A DNA stretch of 64,000 nt from the NCBI RefSeq assembly GCF_013373865.1, contig NC_050472.1:10981413-11045412 (forward strand), written 5' to 3'. The DNA is from Monomorium pharaonis. Taxonomy: Eukaryota; Arthropoda; Insecta; Hymenoptera; Formicidae. Position 1 is the first letter of the stretch. Every line of letters begins with the position of its first letter. Both the position numbers and the translations under genes were made by a program. The notes below the pieces were generated by a model, which saw only the letters and a list, made by a program, of their open reading frames with translations, was not told the DNA's origin and searched no databases. Below are positions 10,612-21,136 of the stretch, piece after piece.

Positions 10612-10867
10612 GTAAGTAACTGCGCCTTAATGTTTACAAACAATAACAAAACGGTTTATTCACATGTATGATAAATGTTAGAGAAATCACACACACCCGT
10701 CCGCGGCGCTTATTCACACACGAGTTATCGAAAATAGGCTGAGCGAGATTATTTTGCTGTGTATCGCCCACGCACAGACGCGTGCTATCGATGTCGCACA
10801 TGCGACGCGTGTGTAAACGGTTTAACGTGTTAATACACGGAACGATCGCGCACGATGTTGCTTGTCT

Positions 10868-11399
10868 TCGTGCTGCGTAGCGCGGTCCCTGGTTGCCGGT
10901 AGGGCGATGGTCTGTGTAGCCCGGTTTTCCCAGGTTGTGTCCTCCGTCTGGGTACCTCTGGTGGTGGTCTCTCTCGCCAGGCTCTCCAACAGGTCCGGTA
11001 GCAGGTACCTGGGCGAAGTGTAGCGCCAAATCCGCGGGTCGTCGGCGGCCAAGAGTACCCTCGGTGGTCTGGTCCTTCGTAGTGGAGAGATCACAGCGAT
11101 TGCGGGGTCCCACGGCTGCTCCTTGGTAGCCAGCGTGCTCGCTAATGTTGTATACGAGAGACGGCAATATCTTCGTATTCAGAAAAAAGACTCAAGTGCG
11201 AGTACGCAAAGAGTAATTCGTCCGTCTTCCCGTGCTCCTTATAAAGCTCAGAAGTCGTCATCTTACTCCTGAGATAAGATGGCCTCTGGTGGCGTCCGCG
11301 CGCACTTCACTTTCCTTGCAGTCGAAATTCTTACTGTGTCAGACGGGTTGCGCGGCTGTTAGGCGCTTGGTGTGGTGACTAACGGTTTGTGTCGCCACA
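10868..11399 (-). repeat. gypsy1 3' LTR, truncated
   Basis: It starts TGTGGCGACACAAACCG (reading down from 11399) and shares its first 600 bp with the LTR fragment at 36192, including TTATAAGGAGCACG, the CTCTCGTATA promoter-like block and GCAACCAGGGA. It stops at CAGCACGAAG and passes directly into repeat copy A. The accessory ORF runs a few codons into the LTR. Confidence 0.7.
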
Positions 11400-12187
11400 G
11401 AGAGATTTTCTCGGGCGCATTTTCTTTATTGTATTCGCCCTCGCTGCTTTGTCGAGTTGTCTCGTCCTGTAGATCGTCCTTTTCGTTCTCTTGTTCCGGC
11501 GGTGTTTGGGTATTTTCGGACTCTTCTAGTACTGCTTGTTCCGACTCGCCTTGTTCTACTTCGTCGCCATTTTGTTCACCAGTGGCTGGCTGCGGATCAT
11601 CGGATTTTTGTATCTGTTCGGCTTGATTGGCCGCCTGCGTGCTGCTTGTGTGTGGTTGGTCCACTTCGTCCGGGATAGAATAATATTTGATGTGTATATT
11701 TTCGTTTATTATGTTGGCGATCACTTGTAGGTTAGGGATCGCTTTTTTGTTTTGGTCTAGCTTTTCAGTTTCAATCATAACCCTGACTACCGGGTTACCA
11801 TCTTTATCTTTGATGTCTGCGGCATCGAATACCCAGTTTCCCGCCGCAACGTTTCGATAGTGCTTATTTATGAACTCGGTCAGTTTGTTGCTTTTCTCGA
11901 TGTCCTGTCGTAGTAACTCTTCCGCTCGGATTTTGTCATATTTGATGTTTGATGACCCTGTGTCTTGAGCCATGCTCTTTAGGAAATCTAACCTCTTCTG
12001 TTTTCTTGAGGTTAGTTCTCGATTGAGGACACTCGTCATTGCTCGGTTTAGCCACATCTCCTCATCGCTGTCCAGGTTCATCTGGCTGATGTTGTCCATG
12101 ATCCCGATTAATGCTGGGACGTTTTTACTTGGCTTAGTGCACTGCGATATCACGTATTTTGCACGGTTTTTCCGATGTCGTGGATCG
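11359..12187 (-). pseudogene. gypsy1 accessory ORF, C-terminal part
   Basis: This open frame of about 275 codons lies between the foldback insertion and the 3' LTR. It holds a mostly helical charged region (LTSRKQKRLDFLKSMAQDTG), a mixed region (AAGNWVFDAADIKDKDGNP) that may be a compact domain, and an acidic Gln/Glu-rich end. No signal peptide, fusion peptide or membrane span is visible, so it is not an envelope protein. It is in a different frame from the part on the other side of the foldback element, so an extra frameshift exists. Function not recognised. Confidence 0.5.
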
Positions 12188-12196
12188 CTCGCCACG

Positions 12197-13068
12197 GGGT
12201 GACCTCCTTTTGGACACGTAACGATTGGACACCGCTCGATTGGACACGCACGATTGGACACGCACGATTGGACACGGCTCGATTGGACACCGCACGATTG
12301 GACACCACACGATTGGACACCGCACGATTGGACACCGCACGATTGGACACCGCATTATTGGACACCGCACGATTGGACACCGCATTATTGGACACCGCAC
12401 GATTGGACACCGCATTATTGGACACCGCATTATTGGACACCGCACGATTGGACACAGCACGATTGGACACCGCATTATTGGACACCGCAGTCTTCTAGTG
12501 AATAACATTTATATATCATATGACAGATTATCTAAGCTTAGAAATATCTGGCAGAAAAAAGCTTCGATTTGCCAGAAAAAAAATTGAATTTTAAATATCT
12601 ATATACGTATTTTTAGGAGCATCTCGTTTTGCGTGGAAAGTTTCAAACCTATGTGGTGCAGAAAATGCTCGCACGCACACACACACACACACACACACGG
12701 GGGGTGCAAGGGGGGCCTTCGGCCCCCCCTCCCGCACCCACCCCGTCCAAGTCGCTAACCCATGCAAACTGTATTAGAAATCTGCATACACACACGTAAA
12801 TGTGTGTGTGTGTCCAATTGTACGGTGTCCAATAATGCGGTGTCCAATAATGCGGTGTCCAATAATGCGGTGTCCAATAATGCGGTGTCCAATCGTGCGG
12901 TGTCCAATAATGCGGTGTCCAATCGTGCGGTGTCCAATCGTGCAGTGTCCAATAATGCGGTGTCCAATCGTGCGGTGTCCAATCGTGCGGTGTCCAATCG
13001 TGCGTGTCCAATCGTGCGTGTCCAATCGAGCGGTGTCCAATCGTTACGTGTCCAAACGGGATACTCCC
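12197..13068. mobile_element. Foldback element FB-ii with minisatellite arms
   Basis: A 9-bp direct repeat CTCGCCACG at 12188-12196 and 13069-13077 flanks the element. The ends are GGGTGACCTCCTTTTGGACACG and, inverted, GGGAGTATCCCGTTTGGACACG, each with an 11-nt cap followed by the same 11 bases. Each arm is an array of GATTGGACACCGCAC units, left arm about 12205-12490, right arm about 12815-13065 in reverse orientation. The centre holds AT-rich DNA, a (CA)n tract (12676-12700) and a GGGG...GGCCTTCGGCC...CCCC palindrome near 12700-12730. Nine-base duplications and long repetitive inverted arms are features of Mutator-like and Foldback elements. No transposase is present. Confidence 0.85.
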
Positions 13069-13077
13069 CTCGCCACG

Positions 13078-14391
13078 TGTTGACTTTCGGCTTTGATTAC
13101 GTAGGGTTAAGATGTCGTCGCCAGGGCTTGGGAGAGATTCCCCAGACGATGCTGATTGGCGGATGCTACGCACCGGTGCCCCAGCGCCGATTGGCAGATC
13201 GGGTGACCTATCGCGCTTCTTTGGGTTACGCCGCGTTTTCATTGACACGTTAGGGTCGGGTAGTATCTTACCGGGTTTGTTCGTGACGTACCATTTCTGC
13301 GCATCGTAATTCGTGTCGCAAATGACGATTTCGCATCTTACAGTGTTATTCGCTGTCGCTATCGCGCTTCTATTCTTATTAGCTCCTCCGCGTATCGGGG
13401 AAATTTCGGATTTATTTTTTCGCGTTTGTTCTTTCTTTTTATTGTTTAGACGCGTCGCGATTCCTGTATCGGATGATAAACCCGATTCGTTCTCGCTCGT
13501 TAGCAAAACTTCCTTATGGTTATTTTTATAAAATTCGCGTTCGGGATTAGAATTTTTGTTTTGCGTTAATTCAAGTGAATTTGCGATTTCGCGTGGTATG
13601 CGCGTTATTACATTAAACTTTGGCTCGGTTCGGGCGTTAGCCTTAATAATGTCGGTTTTCAAGCTCGAAATTGATTTGCTTTCGCTTACATGAGTACGCT
13701 GGCCGAACGGTGAGGGTGTTGAGTCGCTAAAGACTGGTTCACAGGTCTCGGGGATGATCTTTGGCTCGGCCTGCTCGTTCGCGTCTCCCTTGGAATCTGG
13801 TCTGCTCTGCTTTTGCTTCGCGACTGGTTTCGGGTCCCTGGGGTCGTTTCTTCGCCGGCTTTGGGTTTGGGTTGGTTCCTCGTCTACCTGCAACGAAACT
13901 AAATCGACTACGGAATTTTCGCGGTGGTTTGGACTTGTCTTCTTATTCGCTGGTTGCTTTATCAGCCTCGCTAGCTCTTTTCTTGAGTTTCTGGCTTAGA
14001 TCAACGTGGGCTCCTGTCCTTCCAGAACCATGGCTTCGACGGTTAAGTTTCTTGCGAAGATCTCCACGTGAACTGTTACTGCAACTATGGTTGTCCATTT
14101 CTCCCTCTTCAAGTATGCAGGGATATTCTTAGAGTCCGTTGTTCTTGGTAGTTGCGTTCCTTCGCGCTCTATTAACTCAACCGCTTTATTTGTGATGACA
14201 TTGAACTCACCACGTGTGTCCATAATTACTTTCATTCTATGCTCCTCGACTCTTCCTGTCACCCAATTATTTTGTGATTGCTTGAGCAGTAGGTTTCGGA
14301 TGCGAAAAATATCTCTCATGCCTTTTTTGCTGATAATTTGACTCTTTATTCGCTTTGTGAATCGTGAGGCATCATTTTCATCAATTTGCAC
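13078..14391 (-). pseudogene. gypsy1 accessory ORF, N-terminal part with protease-like domain
   Basis: The ORF starts at 14391 and overlaps the integrase ORF by 46 bp in another frame. A TAA at 13996-13998 interrupts it, and the same frame continues to the foldback insertion. The first part contains MKVIMDTRGEFNVITNKAV, then VEIFARNLTVEAMVLEG. This resembles the retropepsin segment of the same element (TALIDTGAQISAITKDL, then the strand before the flap), but with DTG replaced by DTR. It may be a degenerate or structural copy of the protease fold. The remainder is Lys/Asn/Ser-rich and unrecognised. Confidence 0.45.
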
Positions 14392-15379
14392 TTCATTTTC
14401 GGAGTTCTCCGAAAATGAAGCGACAACAATCTTTTTCCGAACGACTGGTTTTTCAGTTCGTTTATGTATTCGTTGACCTTTTTGTTGGTGATGATCTTTT
14501 CGTTTCTCGTTGTCGTCATCATGTTTAATGTCTTGATCTCTTGTGATCCTTTTATTGTTTTAATTTTTTTCTTTTCTGTTTCAGGTTCCCGGATCTTCTT
14601 CGGCTTCTTCAGTGGCTCATCGATCGCGTTCACCTGCGTCGGATCCTTCATCAACGCCTCTCGGTGCGGCTTCAGTTGACGGGAGTTGTATACACCTATT
14701 ACGCTGTCATCGTCGTCTACGATCAGGTAAGCATTATCGCGTATCACTTGGCCTATCGTGTAGGGTCCATCGTACACGAGGTGTATTTTTTTCGTTAATC
14801 TTCTACTGGCGTCGCTCCTCCTGTGAAGCTTGACCCATACTCGGTCGCCAGGCTCGAACGATTTGGCCTCTTCAGACTTATCCGCCTGCACCTTTCTCTT
14901 CGCAGCTCGTTTCCTCAGGGTCTCCGCCGCTCGTTCGATTGTCGCCTGTAGTCTTGCTTCCGCTTCCTGTTCGTCTTCCTCTTCTTCTAGCGGCTTCAGA
15001 CGCTCATCGATTGATTGCATCCGGTATTCGAGTGAGTGGTGCTGTTGATGGTCTTCTCCGCCCTTGAAATTATTCGGTCCCAACGAATTTGTCGGTCGTA
15101 CGCGTATACCCTTATTATTCGTCCGATTTCTCTCATTACCCGTTCGACGAGATTGGACTGCGGGTTATACGGACTGGTCTTCCTGGCCGTGAGTCCCATC
15201 TCGGTCACGAATTCGCGCCATCGACTCGTTATGAATTGTCCCGCTTTATCCATTAATATCTCGTCCGGAATACCAATATCGTTGAAACATTGCAATTGCA
15301 GTGTGTCAACGATCGTGTCGAGTTTTTGATTGGGCATTAAGTAAAACTTGGTCAGCTTTGAAAACTGATCCATAATCAC
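14346..15379 (-). pseudogene. gypsy1 integrase, catalytic core and C-terminal domain
   Basis: The segment from 15379 has the DDE layout: MDQFSKLTKFY, then GIPDEILMDKAGQF, then NLVERVMREIGR. It overlaps a second frame from 15083 that carries the C-terminal domain with DRVWVKLHRR and the GPY/F motif LVYDGPYTIGQVI, followed by a Lys-rich tail. The change of frame between the two parts shows at least one frameshift. The integrase would insert the cDNA into chromosomal DNA. Confidence 0.7.
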
Positions 15380-15406
15380 TAAAATGTACTTGTTGCCTCT
15401 CGCGGT

Positions 15407-16012
15407 CTAAGGCAATGGACCAAAAATGTCCAAGAAAATTACCTTACCGGGTTTCTCTGGCAACTCATAGTACATTGTACCCCTCGTCGCGCGCGTGTGG
15501 TATTTCGTTGCTTGGCAAACGTTACACGACGCAACTGCGTCTCTACATAGCTTATCGAGATTGTTGACTATGAAATATTGTTTCGTAAAATCTAGTGTTT
15601 TATCTGTACCAAAGTGTAGCAAATAGTTGTGTATTTTATATACTAGCTGCCACCTTATTCGGTCGGGTACGACGATTTTATCGCCGTGTTCGGTTTTAAC
15701 TCGGATCAGATCGTGCCTTAATTCGTATTTATCAGGTTCGCTTTCTAACCTAGATTGCAACGCTTGATCCTGATTTTGCGCATATTTTAAAAATTCGAGC
15801 CTGTTTGCGATTTCGGTTTCGTCATCTGGTTCTCGAATAGCCGCTATCACCTTAGTGACTTCCGCTTTTTTCGCGTATCCGTTTTGTACGTTGTTTCGCG
15901 ATAACGTGTCTGCCGTAACATTTTCTTTGCCGGGTACGTGACAAATTTCTAAGTCGAACTCGTTCAGAAAACTAATCCAACGCGCCATGCTATCGTTCGC
16001 GCAGGATTTCAA
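15407..16012 (-). pseudogene. gypsy1 RNase H end and integrase zinc-binding domain
   Basis: The start contains the conserved late RNase H stretch LEICHVPGKENVTADTLSR (with the final catalytic Asp). A linker follows, and then the HHCC zinc finger of integrase (YKIHNYLLHFGTDKT ... SCNVCQATK). A stop at 15407 separates it from the catalytic core. An in-frame break before 16012 separates it from the preceding RNase H ORF. Confidence 0.75.
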
Positions 16013-16024
16013 AAATCTTAATGC

Positions 16025-16402
16025 TCAGTGGTCAGTGTGGACACGGATCTTACGTCCTAACAGAGTCGCGTGCCATTTTTTCAGTGCCCAAACGAGTGCT
16101 AGGCATTCCATTTCTGTGACGGTGTAGTTAAGCTCGGCGCCCTTTAATGACCGACTGGCATAAGCAATTGTGTACTTCCTTTCCGGTTCCGCGTCGCTAT
16201 ATTGATATAAACGCGCTCCTATTCCGTACTTTGAAGCATCAACGAACAAACCAAATTTTTTATTGGGACGAATTATATATAGTTTTTCGGCCTCGTCAAA
16301 CGCCCTTTTAATTTCATTAAAGGCCTTTTGTTCGACGTCGGTCCACGCGAACTTGACATTTTTCTTTAAAAGATTTTTGAGTGGTTTCGCGAGATTTGCC
16401 AA
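16025..16402 (-). pseudogene. gypsy1 RNase H (tether and N-terminal part)
   Basis: The 125 codons include KNVKFAWTDVEQKAFNEIK, the segment that usually follows reverse transcriptase. FGLFVDASKYGIGA (first catalytic Asp), TEMECLALVWAL (catalytic Glu) and IRVHTDH follow. It is separated from the RT ORF by a stop at 16424 and from the next ORF by another stop, so the polyprotein is broken twice here. Confidence 0.8.
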
Positions 16403-16423
16403 GCCCTTGATAAATCTTCGGTC

Positions 16424-19186
16424 CTAATTTATTAACCCCAAAAACGCTTGAATGGCTTTTTTATTCTTGGGTCTTTCAAAATTTTTAATCGCGGACTTAG
16501 TATCGTTATGCATTTCTGCCGTGATCTCGTCAAATGTGTGTGGGAGAAATTTGATTTGCGGTCGCATAAACTTGCATTTTTTAACGTTCAAGCGAAATCC
16601 GACCTTCTGGCGTCTATCCAGCACATAGTTAAGGTGGAACAAATGTTCTTCGATACTATTGGACGCGATTAAAATATCGTCGAGATAAATAATCGTGAAT
16701 GCGTCGCATTCGTCGCCTAGTGCCCTTCGAATAGCTCGCGTAAACACGGCTCCGGCGGTTTTCAGCCCAAAAAGCATTCGCTTAAACACGTATGTTTGAT
16801 TATCGAACATAAAGCCTGTATATTTGGTGCTCTGCGCCACTAATGGCACTTGCCAAAATGCTTTCGCGACGTCTAATGTGGTGAAATAACGCCTACTTCT
16901 AATTCGCCGGAAAACCTCATCTATAGTCGGCGGCTGGTCGTGGTCGTTACACATACGCTTATTGAGTTCACGCGCGTCGAGACACAAACGGATTTCTCCC
17001 GATTTCTTTACTACGACTACCAATGGATATAGGTATTGGGTTGCCGCTCGCTCGATGACCCCGTCTCTTTCCAATTCGAGAATATGTTCTCGGACCGCCG
17101 CTCGATAGGCGTCCGGAATCGGGCATAATTTCGATCGGTATGGCTTGTCGGTTTTCATCGCAATTTCGTGCTCGTAATGCGTGACTCTACCTAGCTCGTC
17201 ACGAAATAATTCGGTATACTTACTTAAAGTTGCGTCCAACAAAGCTTCGGACTCGTCGGCGCTTAACGCTTGTATCGCTTTTGACGCATCTGCATTTGAA
17301 ACTCTATTGAATCGTACCGCAAATTTGCTCTCGTCGCACTCGAGTATAGCGGCTTGATGCAACAGAAAGTCTATCCCGACGATCATGTCGTACGATAAGT
17401 TTTTTACGACATAAAACTCGTGAACAAACTTTCGGTTTCCGATCGCAAACTCAAACTGCACCTTATTCACGATTGGCTGGCCCTTGTCATTAAAAGCTCC
17501 TCGCAACAGGAACTTGCGGATCGGGATTAATTTCATGTTAATCGCTTCGAAATTCAACCTATTGGAAAGGTCCTTTGTTATGGCAGATATCTGCGCCCCT
17601 GTGTCGATCAGAGCGGTAACACGGACGTTTCGCATCGAAACGAGCACGTAGAGCGTCGGTTTCGCGCTGTCCGCTCCCTGATCTTGCTCGGTCGCTTCTT
17701 CGATATCGCGCAAAAGTTCCTTCGTACGAATGATGGCTAAGTGTTTCTCCTCCGCGTTGTTGTTACTCTCGTCGCGGTCACTTTCGGTATCGCGATCTTC
17801 GGTTAACGACTTTATTGCCGCGACCTTTTTTCGCTGCTTAGAGTCTTTACTCGTTACGAATCTTGCTTCGGTCGTTGCTTTCTTTCTCTGGTTCGATGCG
17901 TACTCACGCTTCGCCTTTTCCGCGTATTTTTTATCATACGAAACTAATTCGCGTGATTCCGTTTCTTCGGCATCCGATTCGGATATTGCCTCGGTTATCT
18001 GCGCTTTCTTCGAATGGTCGTTTCGCGTTCGCGTATTTTTCCACGGATATCGGCTCGCTTTTGCATCGTCTTTTGTTTTTTGTTCGCCGCGCCATTTTTC
18101 GCTACGTCTCGCGCTCGTCGCGTCCCCGTTGTTTACAAGACGTTTATCCTTGTCGGTTTCCGCACGCTTCGGCACGTAAGACTGCTTGGCTACTGTTTTT
18201 GGCGTCGCGACGTTTCTTTGTTTATCGTCGCTTGTTTTCGTTGTTTTGTTTTGCTTGCGCTCGTAGTCGAATTCGTCGAGCAGCTTAACGAATTCTTCAA
18301 CGCTCTTGACTGTCGTCGGGCGAATTTCCCTCGCGACATCGCGTCCGAAATGTCGTTTCACATTTCGTATGATTTCCGCTTCGGACATTGGCGGATTGAG
18401 ATATTTTGCCTGTTTCGCGACGTTTAAGGCGTATTCGGCCATTGAACTAGACGCGGTTTCTTTGTACGATCCGGTGTATACTTCCTCGCGGAAACGCGCT
18501 TGCTGTTCCTCTCCCCAAAAGTAATCGAGAAACATGTCTTTCGCCTCGTGTATATCGCCGGGTTCGCGGATATCGTACCAGCTTGAGGCAGATCCGCGTA
18601 TACACTTCCCAAAAAAGTACAATTGCTCGGACTCGTTTATCGTTTCGTACGCCGCGATCTTTTCAAACCGCCTAATGAATTTCATTGGATTCTGAGAATC
18701 TGTTTTCCCGTAAAATCTCAGATCCTCAAAAGGGCTCTTGAGCCAATCACCCTTGGGCAGTCTCGCTTGCACGGCCTGAGCCTCGTCTCGGGCGATCGGT
18801 TCGCGCGTCGGCGCGTTTGCAAATACTTCGGTTCGCTCGCGTTCGTCACGATCGCTCGGATTTGATTCACGCAACCGTCGTTCACGCGTCTCTAACGTCT
18901 CGAGCCTTTGACTAAGCTTTGCCATCAACAAGACAACTTCATCGCTTTTACTTAAACCAATTTCCTTTTTTCGCGAGACTTCGTTCTGTTCGATTCGTCT
19001 TCGCAGGATTTCGTTTTCCTCGATTACGCGTTTCACGTCCGCGGCGGACATCTCGGTAATGCCCTCCGTCATCTTTGCCTTGGATCGCGCCACGCGTTCG
19101 TCAGCCGACTTTTTCTTGGGTGAATGCTGTACCCTCGGTTTCGTATAATCGTGAGAAGGAAGCTCACTGTCCGATTCCTTACTCAT
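16424..19186 (-). pseudogene. gypsy1 Gag-protease-reverse transcriptase ORF (920 aa)
   Basis: The ORF starts 160 bp after the primer site. Residues 1-150 are coiled-coil-like (SADVKRVIEENEILRRRIE). Residues about 150-310 form the retrotransposon Gag domain (FIRRFEKIAAYE, SSWYDIREPGD). No CCHC zinc knuckle is visible. Retropepsin follows at about 510-610 (ALIDTGAQISAIT). Reverse transcriptase then shows EIRLCLDARELNKR, YFTTLDVAKAFWQVPL, FKRMLFGLKTAGAVF and the catalytic YLDD (codons at 16675-16686). Gag and Pol are in one frame. The stop at 16424 removes the C-terminal part, so this copy cannot make a full polyprotein. Confidence 0.85.
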
Positions 19187-19345
19187 TTTCAGACTTTGTT
19201 TCCGATTTACGATCTAACTCGCCACTGGTTTACACACGGAACTCGCTTACGTAACAAGCGAATCGCCACAATCTCCCGATAAACTGGTTTTGCAATTATC
19301 AATCGCGGTTTATGCGTGACGTCGCGGTTTATTCGGGCTAGTGAC

Positions 19346-19363
19346 GTCCTGTCACGGTCGCCA
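19346..19363 (-). other. gypsy1 primer binding site, tRNA-Arg type
   Basis: On the minus strand TGGCGACCGTGACAGGAC, complementary to the 3' end of a eukaryotic tRNA-Arg including CCA. tRNA-Arg priming is known for the mdg1/412 group of insect gypsy elements. It lies just after the LTR remnant, which ends CTCACGAAA. Confidence 0.8.
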
Positions 19364-19505
19364 TTTCGTGAGAAGAGTACAAATACAAATTAATCCTTTC
19401 GGCTACCGACGGGCCTATGGCTTGCCAGAGAAACGTTCTGCTGGGTTCCGGACTTCGTTACCGAATTGACATGCCCAGATTCGCGCATTCGTGCGACCCT
19501 ACTAC
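19364..19505 (-). repeat. gypsy1 5' LTR, last 142 bp only
   Basis: The stretch between the primer site and repeat copy B has no counterpart at the left end of the element. By position it is the U5 end of the 5' LTR. Its upstream part has been replaced by array module M2 sequence. Confidence 0.55.
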
Positions 19506-20222
19506 TGTGACCGGGGATCAATTGACGGAATAAAGTGACGTTGTGAATACTCGGACTCACGTACCTTGGATTTTTTCTTGACACGGTCGCCAGCTCCTTT
19601 GACCCGTTAAGAAGCAAGGAGTTGCAGTCCGAACCTTCCAATGCCTTCGGAACTGCTGTTGCTATGCGGGAGGACACCGCCGTCGCTGCGCGTGCCGTCC
19701 CGGATGCTCACGCTACGATGCTCTGCTCGTCGCACTGGGCCTCGTATGCGTCGCACAAAACTCACTAATCTTTTCTATTTTGTCTGTTTCAGGTGCTGCT
19801 GCCGTCGCAGAGGATCGTCGTCGTTGCTGGATCACCACACGGGAACTTTGCCAGGTAAGTATGATTTTTAGGTTATGTTTTTACCCGCGGTCGCGTTTTT
19901 AACGAGGTGTCTTTTCTTTCGCAGGACTCGGACTCACCGTAAGGACGAGGATGCACAAAAGGACAGGTAAGTAACTGCGCCTTAAAGTTTACAAACAATA
20001 ACAAAACGGTTTATTCACAGGTATGATAAATGTTAGAGAAATCACACACACCCGTCCGCGGCGCTTATTCACACACGAGTTATCGAAAATAGGCTGAGCG
20101 AGATTATTTTGCTGTGTATCGCCCACGTACAGACGCGTGCTATCGATGTCGCACATGCGACGCGTGTGTAAACGGTTTAACGTGTTAATACACGGAACGA
20201 TCGCGCACGATGTTGCTTGTCT
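19506..20222 (-). repeat. Direct repeat copy B (717 bp), body of module M2
   Basis: This is the counterpart of copy A at 10157-10867. It carries the hairpin at 19590-19619, a donor GTACGTGAG (complement at 19555-19564), E1, E2, and the complement of AATAAA at 20010-20015. The open frame over the hairpin has lost the Met used in M1, and the branch site and tail exon are missing because gypsy sequence begins at 19505. Confidence 0.85.
19793..19966 (+). ncRNA. Module M2 paired plus-strand cassette exons
   Basis: E1 is 19793-19854 (62 nt, TTTCAG before, CCAG|GTAAGT after). E2 is 19925-19966 (42 nt, TCGCAG before, ACAG|GTAAGT after). A further acceptor TTATTCACAG at 20011-20020 could start a third exon running into the leader. 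E1 is 6 nt longer than in M1 by a CGTCGT insertion. Confidence 0.45.
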
Positions 20223-20575
20223 CGTTGTTAACGCGCGAAAAGCTCTCGAGAGCTCTCGCAAGTCGGTTTTATACCGTGGGGACAATTCACCCCTCTCCGG
20301 TCGCATCGACCAATCGCGCGTAGCGTCGGTCGGGATCGCGCGGGAACGGCGCATCCGCCCCGCTCTCGCTTGTCCGCCCAATGGCAGTTCGCGCGCTGGC
20401 GCTGTGTCGCGGGTAGTATCGGGCTTCCCCCGCCATTTTGTTTCGACCAATCAGGTCGGAGTGCGGTATTCCGTGTTCGAGTGTGATAGGGATTGCTCCC
20501 TTTGTCTCTGGCGCTAGTGTCCGCGCCATTTTGTGTATTGCACCCAAAGTGCAGTTTTATTACACTAAGTGCAAT
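20223..20575 (-). promoter_or_regulatory. Module M2 minus-strand promoter
   Basis: On the minus strand: palindromes ATTGCACTTAGTGTAAT and CTGCACTTTGGGTGCAAT (20559-20575, 20537-20554), three inverted CCAAT boxes, GGTATAAAACC (20266-20275), then GAGAGCTCTCGAGAGCTTTTCGCGCG. The first CCAAT reads CCAATCGCGCGTAGCGTC on the plus strand, a block repeated with small changes in M3, M4 and M5. Confidence 0.6.
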
Positions 20576-21136
20576 CCGTGAATAATGCCTAGTACTTATG
20601 TTAAGGCGCTTTTTACGCATTTTTCATGCTCTATGTTAGTAAACAAAAGGAAAACGTTGAATTTTATATTGAATATTATAGGATTGTAAAATATAATGAA
20701 AATGCATGTGCTACTATAAAAGAAATATTCAAACGAAGAAAAATTATATTTATTAAAAGAAAATAATAATCCTGCAGCTGAACCTGCAGTTCTGACATAG
20801 TTATTAATAAAACTAAGAGTTTTAATGCCTGAGTGGCAATGTTTTGAAATTCAACGCGCTGGGCTTTATTTTTACAACGCGAGATAGAGTAGCAAATAAT
20901 TATTGTATTTTATGAAAGAGTAGCAGGTCTTTTATTTAAAACCTTTTTTAACTTAATCCTAAAGAATATATATTTTAATAATAATAGGTATAATGGACTT
21001 AGCCTAAAACTATCTTATATACTATGATTAATTGAACATACAAACTAAGCTTAATTAAATGAATAGAAGGTCGGGTGTTAGCGCGCAACGCAAAAGGAAG
21101 GGGTTTTTCTGGGGCCGGTGCGTGCTCCGCTGCTTC
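20576..21136. other. AT-rich spacer, no gene seen
   Basis: AT-rich DNA between modules. No ORF or repeat of note is visible; it is likely 3' flank of module M3. Confidence 0.4.

Larger units (their letters stand above)
10157..10867 (-). repeat. Direct repeat copy A (711 bp) left of the gypsy element
   Basis: From TGTGACCGGGG to GCTTGTCT this matches copy B at 19506-20222 (717 bp) with roughly 15-20 differences by eye and one 6-bp indel in E1. It contains the hairpin, E1, E2 and the AATAAA region (complement at 10655-10660). Outside these limits the flanks of the two copies are unrelated: here the right flank is gypsy LTR and the left flank is the module tail. Confidence 0.85.
10868..19505 (-). 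mobile_element. Ty3/gypsy retrotransposon gypsy1 (minus strand), degenerate
   Basis: In transcription order from the right: LTR remnant (19505-19364), primer site (19363-19346), gag-pol, integrase, an accessory ORF, and a 3' LTR remnant starting TGTGGCGACACAAACC at 11399. In-frame stops break pol and the accessory ORF, and an 872-bp foldback element interrupts the latter. Neither LTR is complete; each runs into one copy of a 711/717-bp array-module repeat. The order PR-RT-RH-IN is that of Ty3/gypsy. Confidence 0.85.

Noticed and set aside
12205..13065. Regular short repeats that could suggest a CRISPR array
   Set aside because: Units are contiguous without unique spacers, the two arms are inverted to each other, and the context is eukaryotic; it is a minisatellite in a foldback element.
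12150..13253. Several overlapping ORFs with RCPIM, LDTAR or IGHRT repeats
   Set aside because: They are translations of the 15-bp minisatellite in different frames, not proteins.
11359..14391. gypsy1 3' ORF as an envelope gene (errantivirus)
   Set aside because: No signal peptide, furin-type site, fusion peptide or transmembrane segment is visible.
14464..14600. TTTCTGTTTCAG acceptor on the plus strand inside gypsy1
   Set aside because: It resembles the module acceptors but lies in the antisense of integrase coding sequence and has no exon or donor partner.
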